Shown here: positions 1-8,071 of the stretch, one piece after another
How the letters are laid out: each line of letters starts with the position of its first letter
Position numbering within the stretch: position 1 is the stretch's first letter
From: Actinobacillus succinogenes 130Z
Lineage (GTDB): Bacteria; Pseudomonadota; Gammaproteobacteria; Enterobacterales; Pasteurellaceae
Assembly (NCBI RefSeq): GCF_000017245.1
Contig: NC_009655.1
Coordinates: forward strand, 1,674,001 to 1,738,000
DNA length: 64,000 bases
Direction: 5' to 3'
Made by a program: the position numbers and the translations under genes
Notes under the pieces: model-generated
What the model was told of the DNA's origin: nothing
Databases searched by the model: none
The model's input: only the letters and a program-made list of their open reading frames with translations

Positions 1-1465
1 CGGGAAAAGACTGACCCCAAGGTCCGCCGGCACGCAACGTTTCGGCCGTTTGAATATTTAATTGCGGCGGTGTTAATTCGCCGTCCGTCCATAATGTGCC
101 TTTTAATTCGTCTTTACCGATCCATTCGGTTACCACTTCATCAAAAACTTGTCGGAATCGTTCGAATAATGCTTCGTGAATACTTAATCCCGCCGCCATC
201 GCATGTCCGCCGAATTTCAAAATCATATCGGGATAGCGACTATGCACGCGTTCGAGCAAATCACGCATATGTACGCCTTCTACCGAACGTGCGGATCCTT
301 TTAGCACGCCGTTGCCGTCCTGGGCAAAAGCAACTACGGGACGATGAAACTGATCTTTAATGCGGGAAGCCAGAATACCTAACACGCCCTGATGCCAGTC
401 CGCCTGATACAATACCATGCCGAGCGGTAATTCCCGGCGAAGTGCGGTCAGATTCCGGCAAATATCCAACGCCTCCTGCTTCATACCCTGCTCGATTTCT
501 TTACGGGTTTGGTTTAAGTCGTCCAGTTCTAACGCCAAGGCACGCGCGCGTTCCATGGAATCCGCCAGTAATAATTCCACACCGACGGACATATTATCTA
601 GCCGCCCGGCGGCATTGAGACGTGGCGCGATGGAATAACCTAAATCTCCCGCGGTCAGTTGGGTGATGTCTTTATTCGCCACTTCCGCCAACGCCCGAAT
701 ACCGTAATGACAGCGTTTCGCTCTGATTCGTGCTAACCCCTGATAAGCCAAAATACGATTGTTCTGATCCAAAGGCACTACATCGGCGATAGTGCCCAAT
801 GCCACGATATCCAACAATTCAGTGAAATTAGGTTGAGTTTTATTATCAAACCGCCCCATTTCGCGCAGTTTGGAGCGCAATGCCAGCATGACATAAAATG
901 CCACGCCGACACCTGCCAGAGATTTGGAAGGAAAGGTACAACCGTCCAGATTCGGATTGACAATCGCATCCGCAACAGGCAGCGTTTCCGGCGGTAAATG
1001 GTGATCGGTTATCAGAACTTTCACGCCGTGTCGTTTCAAATATGCTACGCCTTCGTGGGAAGATACGCCGTTATCTACGGTAATCAACAGTTCAACGCCC
1101 TGTTGCAACGCCATCTCCGCGACGGCAACGCTCAGTCCGTACCCCTGTTCGAAACGGTTGGGAATTAAAAAATTCACGTCCGTGAATCCCAATCGGCGCA
1201 AAGCCAATACCGTTAACGCCGTACTGGTAGCGCCGTCCGCATCGAAATCCCCTACAATCACGATCTTGCGATGTTGAAATTCTGTCAACAAATTGACCGC
1301 ACTTTCCATACCGGATAACAAATTCGGATTCAGCATCGATGCCAAAGTGCGGTCTAATTCTTGTGCATTCTGAATATGGCGGGCGCGGTAAAGACGATCA
1401 AGCAAAGGATCGCTGCACACCGGCATGCCGTTTGGCAATGGACGTCGTTGAATAATTTTGTTCAC
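1..1465 (-). CDS. recJ: RecJ single-stranded-DNA 5'-3' exonuclease (3' end beyond window)
   Basis: RecJ degrades single-stranded DNA from the 5' end during RecF-pathway recombination, mismatch repair and base-excision repair. Reading the minus strand from a GTG at 1463-1465 gives an open frame of about 488 codons up to the window edge. It contains the DHH-phosphoesterase motifs: VGDFDADGATSTA near residue 72, the TDHH metal motif, and the DHHA1-type KFGGHAMAAG near the visible end. The start is chosen because NKIIQRRPLPN followed by a LLDRLYRAR segment matches the N-terminus of the family. It lies about 200 bases downstream of dsbC on the same strand. The last roughly 90 residues of a normal RecJ are outside the window. 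Confidence 0.93.
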   Translation of the reverse strand, partial: MNKIIQRRPLPNGMPVCSDPLLDRLYRARHIQNAQELDRTLASMLNPNLLSGMESAVNLLTEFQHRKIVIVGDFDADGATSTALTVLALRRLGFTDVNFLIPNRFEQGYGLSVAVAEMALQQGVELLITVDNGVSSHEGVAYLKRHGVKVLITDHHLPPETLPVADAIVNPNLDGCTFPSKSLAGVGVAFYVMLALRSKLREMGRFDNKTQPNFTELLDIVALGTIADVVPLDQNNRILAYQGLARIRAKRCHYGIRALAEVANKDITQLTAGDLGYSIAPRLNAAGRLDNMSVGVELLLADSMERARALALELDDLNQTRKEIEQGMKQEALDICRNLTALRRELPLGMVLYQADWHQGVLGILASRIKDQFHRPVVAFAQDGNGVLKGSARSVEGVHMRDLLERVHSRYPDMILKFGGHAMAAGLSIHEALFERFRQVFDEVVTEWIGKDELKGTLWTDGELTPPQLNIQTAETLRAGGPWGQSFP

Positions 1466-1544
1466 GAATGGTTATGACTCTTAAAAATAAAGCCGTTGAA
1501 CTCAACAGCTTTTTCAATTTCGATTAACAATGCTGTGTTTCCAA

Positions 1545-1580
1545 GATTTTTCCGGCGAAACCGGGCTTTCCGGAAAAATC
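1545..1580. repeat. Perfect 11-bp inverted repeat between dsbC and recJ
   Basis: GATTTTTCCGG at 1545-1555 is repeated as its reverse complement at 1570-1580 with a 14-base loop. It lies between two same-strand genes and lacks a clear T-run, so it could be a pause or processing hairpin rather than a full terminator. Confidence 0.5.
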
Positions 1581-1669
1581 ATCCCTTTTATGCCACAGCG
1601 GAAAAAAGGACTGTTTGCCGTTTATTATAGGCGGTAACGGCTTTTTTTCAAGCCGGAAAGCCGTACGAA

Positions 1670-2359
1670 TTAGCCCTCAAGGACGGCTAACAGCTGTGCG
1701 GGCGGTAAATATCCGCCGATTAATTCACCGTTTGCCGTGACGATGCTCGGCGTACCGCGCACTCCCATTTTTACGCCTAACTCATAATGTTTTTTGACGA
1801 CATCAGGCATTTTTAGCTGCTTAGGATAATTACCGTTCTCCGCATCATTGAACGCCTGCACTTTATCTTGCGCGGTGAAAACCGCTTCCATTCTATGTGC
1901 GTTTTCATCCATACCGCCGCGCGGGAAAGCCAAATAACGGACGGTTATGCCCAAGTCGTTATATTCTTTGATCTGTTCGTGCATTTTGTGGCAGTACACG
2001 CATGACGTGTCGAAGAAAACCGTTACGACGTGTTTTTCCTGTTTTGCGGGATAAACAATCATGCTGTTTTTATAGCTTTCCACTGTTCCCATCAAGGATT
2101 TCGCCGTCATATCCACCGGACCTTTATCGGTTAATTCGAACAATTTTCCCTGCAAAACGTATTTGCCGTCTTCGCTGACGTACAATATTCCTTCTTCCGT
2201 ATCCACGGCTTTTACCCCTTTAATCGGCGAAGGTTTGATTTCAATCCGGGTCGCCCCTAATTTTTTCAGATTTTGCTGAATGACCGAATCATCCGCCATC
2301 ACATTGACGGACAGTGCCGCCGCCGAAAGTGCGGTCAAAAAAAGTGAAATTTTGCCCAT
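1670..2359 (-). CDS. dsbC: DsbC periplasmic thiol:disulfide isomerase
   Basis: DsbC reshuffles wrong disulfides in the periplasm and is kept reduced by DsbD. The 229-residue protein has a signal peptide (hydrophobic core LFLTALSAAALSV, cleavage after VMA near residue 22), an N-terminal dimerisation domain, and a thioredoxin-fold domain with the active site DTSCVYCHKMH and the cis-proline GTPS near residue 206. The CXXC pair is CVYC, not the CGYC of E. coli DsbC. Length fits the family. It is followed by recJ on the same strand and diverges from prfB, the same neighbourhood as in Haemophilus. Confidence 0.93.
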   Translation of the reverse strand: MGKISLFLTALSAAALSVNVMADDSVIQQNLKKLGATRIEIKPSPIKGVKAVDTEEGILYVSEDGKYVLQGKLFELTDKGPVDMTAKSLMGTVESYKNSMIVYPAKQEKHVVTVFFDTSCVYCHKMHEQIKEYNDLGITVRYLAFPRGGMDENAHRMEAVFTAQDKVQAFNDAENGNYPKQLKMPDVVKKHYELGVKMGVRGTPSIVTANGELIGGYLPPAQLLAVLEG

Positions 2360-2538
2360 TATTCGTTTCCTGTTTTGTTCCTAAATCCGACTGCTTAAAT
2401 CATCGAATTATAACGGGATTGCATAATTGTACAAGAAAAAGGTGAAGAAATATCCGTGATTAAAAACATAAACGGTGTAGAAAAAACGCCTGAAATAGCC
2501 TATAATCACGCCTTATTTTTCTCAGTGAAATCAAGACA

Positions 2539-3637
2539 ATGTTTGAAATTAATCCGGTAAAACACAAAATTACAGATCTCGCCTCCCGCACTGACGCGCT
2601 TAGGGGGTATCTTTGACTTCGATGCCAAAGTGGAACGTTTAGAAGAAGTCAATGCCGAACTGGAGCAACCCGATGTGTGGAACGAACCCGAAAAAGCGCA
2701 GGCTTTAGGCAAAGAACGTTCTTCCTTAGAAGCGGTTGTAGACACCATTAAAAAGCTTGACCAAGGCTTGGAAGACGTTGACGGCCTGTTGGAATTGGCG
2801 GTTGAAGGCGAAGACCAAGAAACCTTTGACGAAGCCGTTGCCGAATTAGACGAATTGGAACAACAATTAGCCAAATTAGAATTCCGCCGTATGTTCAGCG
2901 GCGAACACGACGCTTGCGATTGTTATGTGGATCTGCAAGCGGGTTCCGGCGGCACGGAGGCGCAGGACTGGACGGAAATGTTATTACGTATGTATTTGCG
3001 CTGGGCGGAAAGTAAAGGTTTTAAAACCGAATTAATGGAAGTATCCGACGGCGATGTGGCGGGCTTAAAATCCGCTACGGTGAAAGTGTCGGGCGAATAC
3101 GCTTTCGGTTGGTTGCGTACCGAAACGGGCATTCACCGTTTAGTCCGTAAATCGCCTTTTGACAGCAACAACCGCCGTCATACGTCTTTTGCCGCCGCCT
3201 TTGTTTACCCCGAAATTGACGATGACATCGACATCGACATCAATCCGGCGGATTTGCGTATCGACGTCTATCGTGCCTCCGGCGCCGGCGGTCAGCATGT
3301 AAACCGAACCGAAAGTGCGGTACGAATTACCCATATTCCAAGCGGCATTGTAGTGCAGTGTCAAAATGACCGCTCTCAACACAAAAACAAAGATCAATGT
3401 ATGAAGCAGTTGAAAGCGAAACTGTACGAAATGGAATTACAAAAGAAAAACGCCGATAAGCAAGCTCTGGAAGATTCTAAATCCGACATCGGTTGGGGCA
3501 GCCAAATCCGTTCTTATGTACTGGACGATTCCCGTATCAAAGATTTGCGTACAGGCGTGGAAAACCGCAATACCCAAGCGGTCCTCGACGGCGATTTGGA
3601 TCGTTTTATCGAAGCCAGTTTAAAAGCGGGATTGTAA
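2539..3637 (+). CDS. prfB: Peptide chain release factor 2, expressed through a +1 frameshift
   Basis: RF2 ends translation at UGA and UAA codons. The zero frame from ATG 2539 reads 25 codons and stops at a UGA (2614-2616); shifting +1 at CUU UGA C continues for 340 more codons, giving 365 residues, the E. coli length. The stop-recognition motif SPF lies in RKSPFDSNNRR, and the catalytic GGQ is at residues 250-252. Residue 246 is Ala (RASGAGGQ), the common form, not the Thr of E. coli K-12. A -10-like TATAAT sits at 2501-2506. lysS follows 93 bases downstream without an obvious terminator, so the two are probably cotranscribed, as in E. coli. Confidence 0.97.
2602..2617 (+). promoter_or_regulatory. 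RF2 programmed +1 frameshift site
   Basis: The bases AGG GGG TAT CTT TGA C are the canonical RF2 recoding signal: a Shine-Dalgarno-like AGGGGG three bases upstream of the slippery CTT and the in-frame TGA. Low RF2 slows UGA termination and favours slippage, so RF2 controls its own synthesis. Confidence 0.97.
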
Positions 3638-3730
3638 TCGTACTACTTCTCTGCCAAATTCAATTAAACAGTTAAAAATATGAACGGTGGGCAAGCTCGC
3701 CCTCCTATCTAATTACAAGGTAACCCAAAA

Positions 3731-5242
3731 ATGTCAGAACAACAAAATACAGAATTAGACTTTCACGGTGAAATGGCGGTGCGTCGCGAAAAATTAGCGG
3801 CGTTACGTGCAAAAGGCAACGCCTTTCCGAACACTTTCCGCCGTGATGCGTTAGCGCAGGATTTGCATCATCAATACGACGAAACGGACGGCGAACAATT
3901 AAAAGAAAAGAACCCTCAGGTTGCTGTCGCCGGCCGTATTATGACCCGTCGGGCCATGGGTAAAGCTACGTTTATCACCATTCAGGATATGAGCGGCAAA
4001 ATTCAGCTTTATGTAGCATGCGACAACCTGCCGGAAGGCGTTTACGCGGAAGATGTAAAAAGCTGGGATTTGGGCGACATTGTCGGCATCAAAGGCACGT
4101 TATTCAAAACAAAAACCAACGAATTAACCGTAAAAGCCCACGAAGTACAATTACTCACCAAAGCGCTTCGTCCGCTGCCGGACAAATTCCACGGCTTAAG
4201 CGACCAAGAAACCCGTTATCGTCAACGTTATCTAGACTTAATTTCTAACGAAGAATCCCGCCGCACTTTTGTCATTCGTTCAAAAGTGATCGCCGGTATT
4301 CGCGAATACTTTATCGGCAAAGGGTTCATCGAAGTGGAAACGCCAATGCTGCAAGTGATCCCGGGCGGCGCGGCGGCACGTCCGTTCGTGACGCACCACA
4401 ACGCTTTAGACATTGATATGTATTTACGTATTGCGCCGGAACTTTACTTAAAACGTTTAGTCGTCGGCGGTTTCGAACGCGTATTCGAACTCAACCGCAA
4501 TTTCCGTAACGAAGGGGTTTCCGTACGCCACAATCCGGAATTTACTATGATCGAATACTATCAAGCCTATGCGGATTACCACGATTTAATGGATAACACG
4601 GAAGAATTGTTACGCAAACTGGCGTTGGATATTTTAGGCACCACCATCGTGCCTTACGGTGAATATGAATTCGATTTCGGCAAACCGTTCGAACGCATCA
4701 CTATGCACGATGCGGTGCTTAAATACGGCGCAGAAAAAGGTATTGTCAAAGAAGATTTATATGATTTAGAACGCGCCAAAGCCGCGGCGACAAAACTCGG
4801 CATTGAAATTCAAAAATCCTGGGGATTAGGTTCCGTTGTGAACGCGATTTTCGAAGAAGTGGCGGAACATCATTTAATTCAGCCGACCTTCTTAACGGCG
4901 CATCCTGCGGAAATTTCACCGTTGGCACGCCGTAACGACGAAAATCCGGAGGTGACCGATCGTTTCGAATTATTTATCGGCGGTCGTGAAATCGGTAACG
5001 GTTTTTCGGAATTAAACGATGCGGAAGACCAGGCTGAACGTTTCGACGCCCAAGTGGCGGCAAAAGACGCGGGCGATGATGAAGCTATGTTCAAAGACGA
5101 CGATTTCGTCACCGCACTGGAACACGGCCTACCGCCGACAGCCGGCGAAGGTTTGGGTATCGACCGTTTGGCAATGCTGTTCGCCAATGCGCCGTCAATC
5201 CGTGATGTGATTTTATTCCCGGCGATGAAACACAAAGCGTAA
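3731..5242 (+). CDS. lysS: Lysyl-tRNA synthetase, class II
   Basis: Charges tRNA-Lys with lysine in the cytoplasm. The 503 residues show an N-terminal OB-fold anticodon-binding domain (about 65-145) and a class II catalytic core with motif 2 (FRNEGVSVRHNPEFTMIEYY) and motif 3 (GLGIDRLAML near the C-terminus). An AAGGT Shine-Dalgarno lies 9 bases upstream of the ATG. It follows prfB closely, and a uptake-signal terminator ends it before hypA. Confidence 0.97.
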   Translation: MSEQQNTELDFHGEMAVRREKLAALRAKGNAFPNTFRRDALAQDLHHQYDETDGEQLKEKNPQVAVAGRIMTRRAMGKATFITIQDMSGKIQLYVACDNLPEGVYAEDVKSWDLGDIVGIKGTLFKTKTNELTVKAHEVQLLTKALRPLPDKFHGLSDQETRYRQRYLDLISNEESRRTFVIRSKVIAGIREYFIGKGFIEVETPMLQVIPGGAAARPFVTHHNALDIDMYLRIAPELYLKRLVVGGFERVFELNRNFRNEGVSVRHNPEFTMIEYYQAYADYHDLMDNTEELLRKLALDILGTTIVPYGEYEFDFGKPFERITMHDAVLKYGAEKGIVKEDLYDLERAKAAATKLGIEIQKSWGLGSVVNAIFEEVAEHHLIQPTFLTAHPAEISPLARRNDENPEVTDRFELFIGGREIGNGFSELNDAEDQAERFDAQVAAKDAGDDEAMFKDDDFVTALEHGLPPTAGEGLGIDRLAMLFANAPSIRDVILFPAMKHKA

Positions 5243-5258
5243 AAACAGATGAAAAATC

Positions 5259-5285
5259 AACCGCACTTTTAGATAAAGTGCGGTT
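5259..5285 (+). terminator. Terminator made of inverted uptake signals after lysS
   Basis: AACCGCACTTT at 5259-5269 pairs with AAAGTGCGGTT at 5275-5285 over a 5-base loop, followed by CCTTTTT. Both arms are Haemophilus-type uptake signals, a common terminator design in this family. Confidence 0.85.
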
Positions 5286-5303
5286 CCTTTTTAAGGAGAT
5301 TTT

Positions 5304-5645
5304 ATGCACGAAATGGCTCTCACTCAAAACATCATCGAAATTGTGGAAGAACAATGCCGCCGTAATCACGTAAATAAAGTTACGGATATTTGGTTGGAAA
5401 TCGGTCCGCTTTCCTGTGTGGAGCCTGATGCCATCACATTTTGTTTTGACGTATACAGCAAAGATACGGTGATGGAAAATTGCAAGATCCATTTTATTCC
5501 CGTGCCCGCTCTCGCCTATTGCTGGCATTGTGAAAAAACGGTGAAAATCAAAACCCATCATGACGCCTGCCCCGAATGCGGCGGTGTTCATCTGCAAAAA
5601 CAAGGGGGCGATGAGTTGCGGATTAAGGAAATCGCGGTGGAATAA
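5304..5645 (+). CDS. hypA: HypA hydrogenase nickel-incorporation protein
   Basis: HypA is a nickel metallochaperone that, with HypB, loads Ni into [NiFe] hydrogenase (and urease in some species). The 113-residue protein starts MHEMALTQN, whose His2 is the nickel ligand of the family, and carries the zinc-site pairs CWHC and CPEC near residues 73-93. A perfect AAGGAG precedes the ATG. No other hyp gene and no hydrogenase subunit lies within the window, so it is a lone accessory gene here; the partners must be elsewhere if it is functional. Confidence 0.93.
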   Translation: MHEMALTQNIIEIVEEQCRRNHVNKVTDIWLEIGPLSCVEPDAITFCFDVYSKDTVMENCKIHFIPVPALAYCWHCEKTVKIKTHHDACPECGGVHLQKQGGDELRIKEIAVE

Positions 5646-5667
5646 AAAATACGCGATAAAATAAATA

Positions 5668-5728
5668 AAGTGCGGTCAAAAAGTTGAACGTTTTTTACTG
5701 CAAAACGATTTCAAATCCAACCGCACTT
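5668..5728. repeat. Widely spaced inverted uptake-signal pair between hypA and CDF gene
   Basis: AAGTGCGGT at 5668-5676 and ACCGCACTT at 5720-5728 face each other between two convergent genes. The 43-base gap makes this a weak terminator but a clear pair of uptake signals. Confidence 0.6.
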
Positions 5729-5744
5729 TTCCGCGCTTCAGCGG

Positions 5745-6368
5745 TTAATTAAAATTTGCCAGCACTTCCCGCATCACGCCGACGCCACTTCGCAGAATGA
5801 ATAAACTTAATATCGCACTTGCCGCTACATCCACCCATTGCCAGCCGAGAAAATACGCACTCAACCCCGCAACGACAGCCACGACGGAACCGAATAAATC
5901 CGCCAGCACATGCAAATAGGCCGCTTTTACATTGAGATTTTCCCGATTGCTTTTCAGCATAATCCATGCCACCAGAACATTCACTAATAACCCGATTACC
6001 GCTACGCCGAGCATAGGCAGCGCCTGAATTTCGGGCGGCGCCCGCCAGCGTTGAACGGCTTCCGTCAGAATCAGAGCGGCCACGACAATCAGCGACGCCG
6101 CGTTAAGCAATGCAAACCACTGTTGTTTTCGTTCGGATAAAAACAAAGCGATCAGCGCAAGCAACAACGACAAACTATCGTTTGCCATATGCCCGGCATC
6201 CGCCATTAACGTCAGGCTGTTAAACAGCCAGCCGCCGATAAATTCCACCACCGTGTAACCGGCAATTACGGCAAAACTCCACGCCAGAATTTTGCGATCT
6301 TGCGGAATATGATTATGACTGTGCCCGTGATGATGTCCCTGTTCCGGGCAATGATGTTGATACCCCAT
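5745..6368 (-). CDS. Cation diffusion facilitator (zinc-type exporter) without cytosolic domain
   Basis: CDF proteins export Zn2+ and similar divalent cations in exchange for protons across the inner membrane. The protein has a His-rich N-terminus (HHCPEQGHHHGHSHNH) and six likely membrane helices. Both halves of the intramembrane metal site are visible: ADAGHMANDS in helix 2 and HVLAD in helix 5. At 207 residues it ends just after helix 6 (VMREVLANFN), so the usual C-terminal cytosolic dimerisation domain of about 90 residues is missing. It diverges from a MerR-type gene and is preceded by a MerR-type 19-bp-spacer promoter, which argues for metal-induced expression. Confidence 0.88.
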   Translation of the reverse strand: MGYQHHCPEQGHHHGHSHNHIPQDRKILAWSFAVIAGYTVVEFIGGWLFNSLTLMADAGHMANDSLSLLLALIALFLSERKQQWFALLNAASLIVVAALILTEAVQRWRAPPEIQALPMLGVAVIGLLVNVLVAWIMLKSNRENLNVKAAYLHVLADLFGSVVAVVAGLSAYFLGWQWVDVAASAILSLFILRSGVGVMREVLANFN

Positions 6369-6406
6369 AACGACCTCCCGTTGTCGGAAAATTTAACTTG
6401 GGATAC

Positions 6407-6437
6407 ACTATAAAGGTCGTAGCGACTACGGGGTCAA
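6407..6437 (-). promoter_or_regulatory. MerR-type promoter with 19-bp spacer and central dyad
   Basis: On the minus strand -35 TTGACC (6432-6437) and -10 TATAGT (6407-6412) are separated by exactly 19 bases, the overlong spacer typical of MerR-family activated promoters. The spacer holds the dyad CGTAG-TCG-CTACG. It points at the CDF gene; the MerR start codon is 20 bases beyond the -35 box. Confidence 0.82.
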
Positions 6438-6456
6438 TCATTTTATGGAGAAAAAT

Positions 6457-6828
6457 ATGACGGTCAACGAACTCAGCAAACAAAGCGGTATTCATCCGGA
6501 AACCATTCGTTATTATGAAAAAACCGGTGTCTTGCCTACGCCGAAACGGCAGGCGAACGGTTATCGCTGTTACGATGACAATACACTGGAGCTGCTCCGC
6601 TTCATTAAAACCTGTCGTTCGTTGGGATTTTCCGTGGAAGAAGTCAAACAACTCAATCACATAAAAAGCCACCCTCAGCAACACGGTCTGGCGGATCGAA
6701 TGATTATACGTCAGTTAGCCAATGTAGAAGAAAAAATTATGCGGCTGAATGAAATCCGCCATTTTCTGCAAAATTTGGTCATGGACGAAGGACACAGCGA
6801 AGCGGACTGCAAAGCGCTTCATTTATAA
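6457..6828 (+). CDS. MerR-family metal-responsive regulator (ZntR/CadR-like)
   Basis: MerR-family dimers bend overlong promoters and activate metal export when metal binds. The ATG at 6457 is chosen over the in-frame ATG at 6445 because a GGAG lies 6 bases upstream of it; the product is 123 residues. The winged-helix start MTVNELSKQSGIHPETIRYYEKTG is followed by a coiled-coil dimerisation helix and a C-terminal tail DEGHSEADCKALHL with one Cys. The position facing the CDF gene and sharing its promoter region predicts that it controls that gene. The metal (Zn, Cd or Co) cannot be fixed from sequence alone. Its 3' end overlaps the convergent ferredoxin gene by 10 bases. Confidence 0.85.
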   Translation: MTVNELSKQSGIHPETIRYYEKTGVLPTPKRQANGYRCYDDNTLELLRFIKTCRSLGFSVEEVKQLNHIKSHPQQHGLADRMIIRQLANVEEKIMRLNEIRHFLQNLVMDEGHSEADCKALHL

Positions 6829-7376
6829 CGCGGAGAAACGGATTCACTTGTCAATCTCAACCGAATTGCCGAAACAAAGCAGCTCAATTTGCATTCGCCG
6901 CAACCGTTACAGGCGTTATGGTTCAGTTGTAAATCGGCGGAAATGGCCTGTTGCGGGCAACGTTCCTGACAAACGGTGCAGGCTTGGTTTTGTTTTATCA
7001 AACAATTTTCCGAAAAGTGCGGTCGAAATTCCGTATCTTTTTTAAAGGCGGGATGCAGTGCGTGAGTCGAACAACTTTCCGCACATTTTCCGCATAAATC
7101 GCAAGCGGCGTAATCTAATTCCAGCACGGCTTTTTGCCCGTAAAGGCGAATCAAATGATAGGGGCAGGCAGCAACACATTCGCCGCACCCGTTACAAGCC
7201 GCAAGAAATAACGCTTCCTCCGCCGCGAAAGGCGGGCGTGCCGCCAAACGGGATTCGCCGCTCTGCGCCGCCTGTTCTATCGGATGAAAAACGCCGCGCA
7301 ACAATCCCCGCCGGGAAATGCGGTTACAGGCTAAATACGCCTCATAATATCGTTCGTTTTTCCCTTGCATAGTCAT
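6819..7376 (-). CDS. NapF-like four-cluster ferredoxin at end of dms operon
   Basis: NapF-type proteins are cytoplasmic iron-sulfur proteins linked to maturation of Tat-exported molybdoenzymes. Four cysteine clusters are visible: CNGCGECVAACP, CDLCGKCAESC, CTVCQERCP and CNGCGECKLSC. Near the N-terminus ISRRGLLRG matches the conserved start of NapF. The length of 185 residues is slightly above that of E. coli NapF (164). A second ATG at 7370 has better ribosome-site spacing and may be the true start. It lies 14 bases after dmsD on the same strand, so it probably serves the DMSO-type reductases upstream rather than a nitrate reductase. Confidence 0.85.
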   Translation of the reverse strand: MTMQGKNERYYEAYLACNRISRRGLLRGVFHPIEQAAQSGESRLAARPPFAAEEALFLAACNGCGECVAACPYHLIRLYGQKAVLELDYAACDLCGKCAESCSTHALHPAFKKDTEFRPHFSENCLIKQNQACTVCQERCPQQAISADLQLNHNACNGCGECKLSCFVSAIRLRLTSESVSPRYK

Positions 7377-7390
7377 CCCCTGCCCTGTCG

Positions 7391-7996
7391 TTACCGATAA
7401 AGCTGCGGCCGGTTCGGCTGAAGTTTAAGCTGTTGCTGCCAGCCTTCTAAAGTTTGTCGGGCAAGCAACGCCATCCCCTGATAAAAAGGATAATCCGTTT
7501 GTTCGGCAATCAAGTCCAGACAACGATATGCCCACGTAACAAAATGCTCGCTCAGAAATTCGCTCAGATATTCCGGTTTGGTTTCCGCCAAATAAGCGGC
7601 AAGCATAAACATTAACCCCAGATGATCTTCCGGTTCGTTTTGGGTTTTGATAAATTCAATATGGCGAACAGCCAAAAATTCGCGTAATGCCAGTAAAGAA
7701 TCGCCGAAAATCACCGATTCTTTATCCAAATACACCGAGCCCCAAGGCGGCGCCGGCAAGTCGTTCGGACCGATAAATAAATATTGATAAGCCTGCGACA
7801 AATCCTGTTGCATCCCTTTTTCGATTAATGCATGAATAAATTCAGGATTTTCTAACGCCGCCCAATCGTTCAACCAATCCGGTTGTCGAAAAAAATCCAG
7901 CACGGGCTGAATCCGTTTATCCTGAGGGGCATAATAAAAGACGGCGCCCAATAAACGACCGCCGATTGAAATCCATTGCAACAATGCGTTATCCAT
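7391..7996 (-). CDS. dmsD: DmsD Tat proofreading chaperone (TorD/DmsD family)
   Basis: DmsD binds the twin-arginine leader of DmsA/YnfE-type subunits and holds them in the cytoplasm until cofactor loading is complete. The 201-residue protein has the family signatures PPWGSVYLD and QNEPEDHLGLM, closely matching E. coli DmsD. Start at ATG 7996 (AAGGA upstream); an in-frame TTG just before it is less likely. A uptake-signal inverted repeat separates it from dmsC, so it may be transcribed at a lower level than the structural genes. Confidence 0.93.
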   Translation of the reverse strand: MDNALLQWISIGGRLLGAVFYYAPQDKRIQPVLDFFRQPDWLNDWAALENPEFIHALIEKGMQQDLSQAYQYLFIGPNDLPAPPWGSVYLDKESVIFGDSLLALREFLAVRHIEFIKTQNEPEDHLGLMFMLAAYLAETKPEYLSEFLSEHFVTWAYRCLDLIAEQTDYPFYQGMALLARQTLEGWQQQLKLQPNRPQLYR

Positions 7997-8016
7997 CAAA
8001 AAACTTCCTTAAAATT

Positions 8017-8055
8017 GACCGCACTTTGCTCCGTTAAATCACAAAAAGTGCGGTC
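8017..8055 (-). terminator. Inverted uptake-signal hairpin between dmsC and dmsD
   Basis: GACCGCACTTT (8017-8027) and AAAGTGCGGTC (8045-8055) form an 11-bp stem with a 17-base loop between two cotranscribed-looking genes. It may act as a partial terminator or mRNA stabiliser. Confidence 0.6.
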
Positions 8056-8071
8056 GGTTTTCACGTAATTT

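Noticed and set aside
2614..2616. In-frame TGA early in prfB as a sign of a pseudogene
   Set aside because: The surrounding bases are the exact RF2 programmed frameshift signal.
2506..2874. Minus-strand open frame of 122 codons over prfB
   Set aside because: It lies antisense to the conserved prfB coding region, is rich in Ser and lacks any recognisable domain; a shadow frame.
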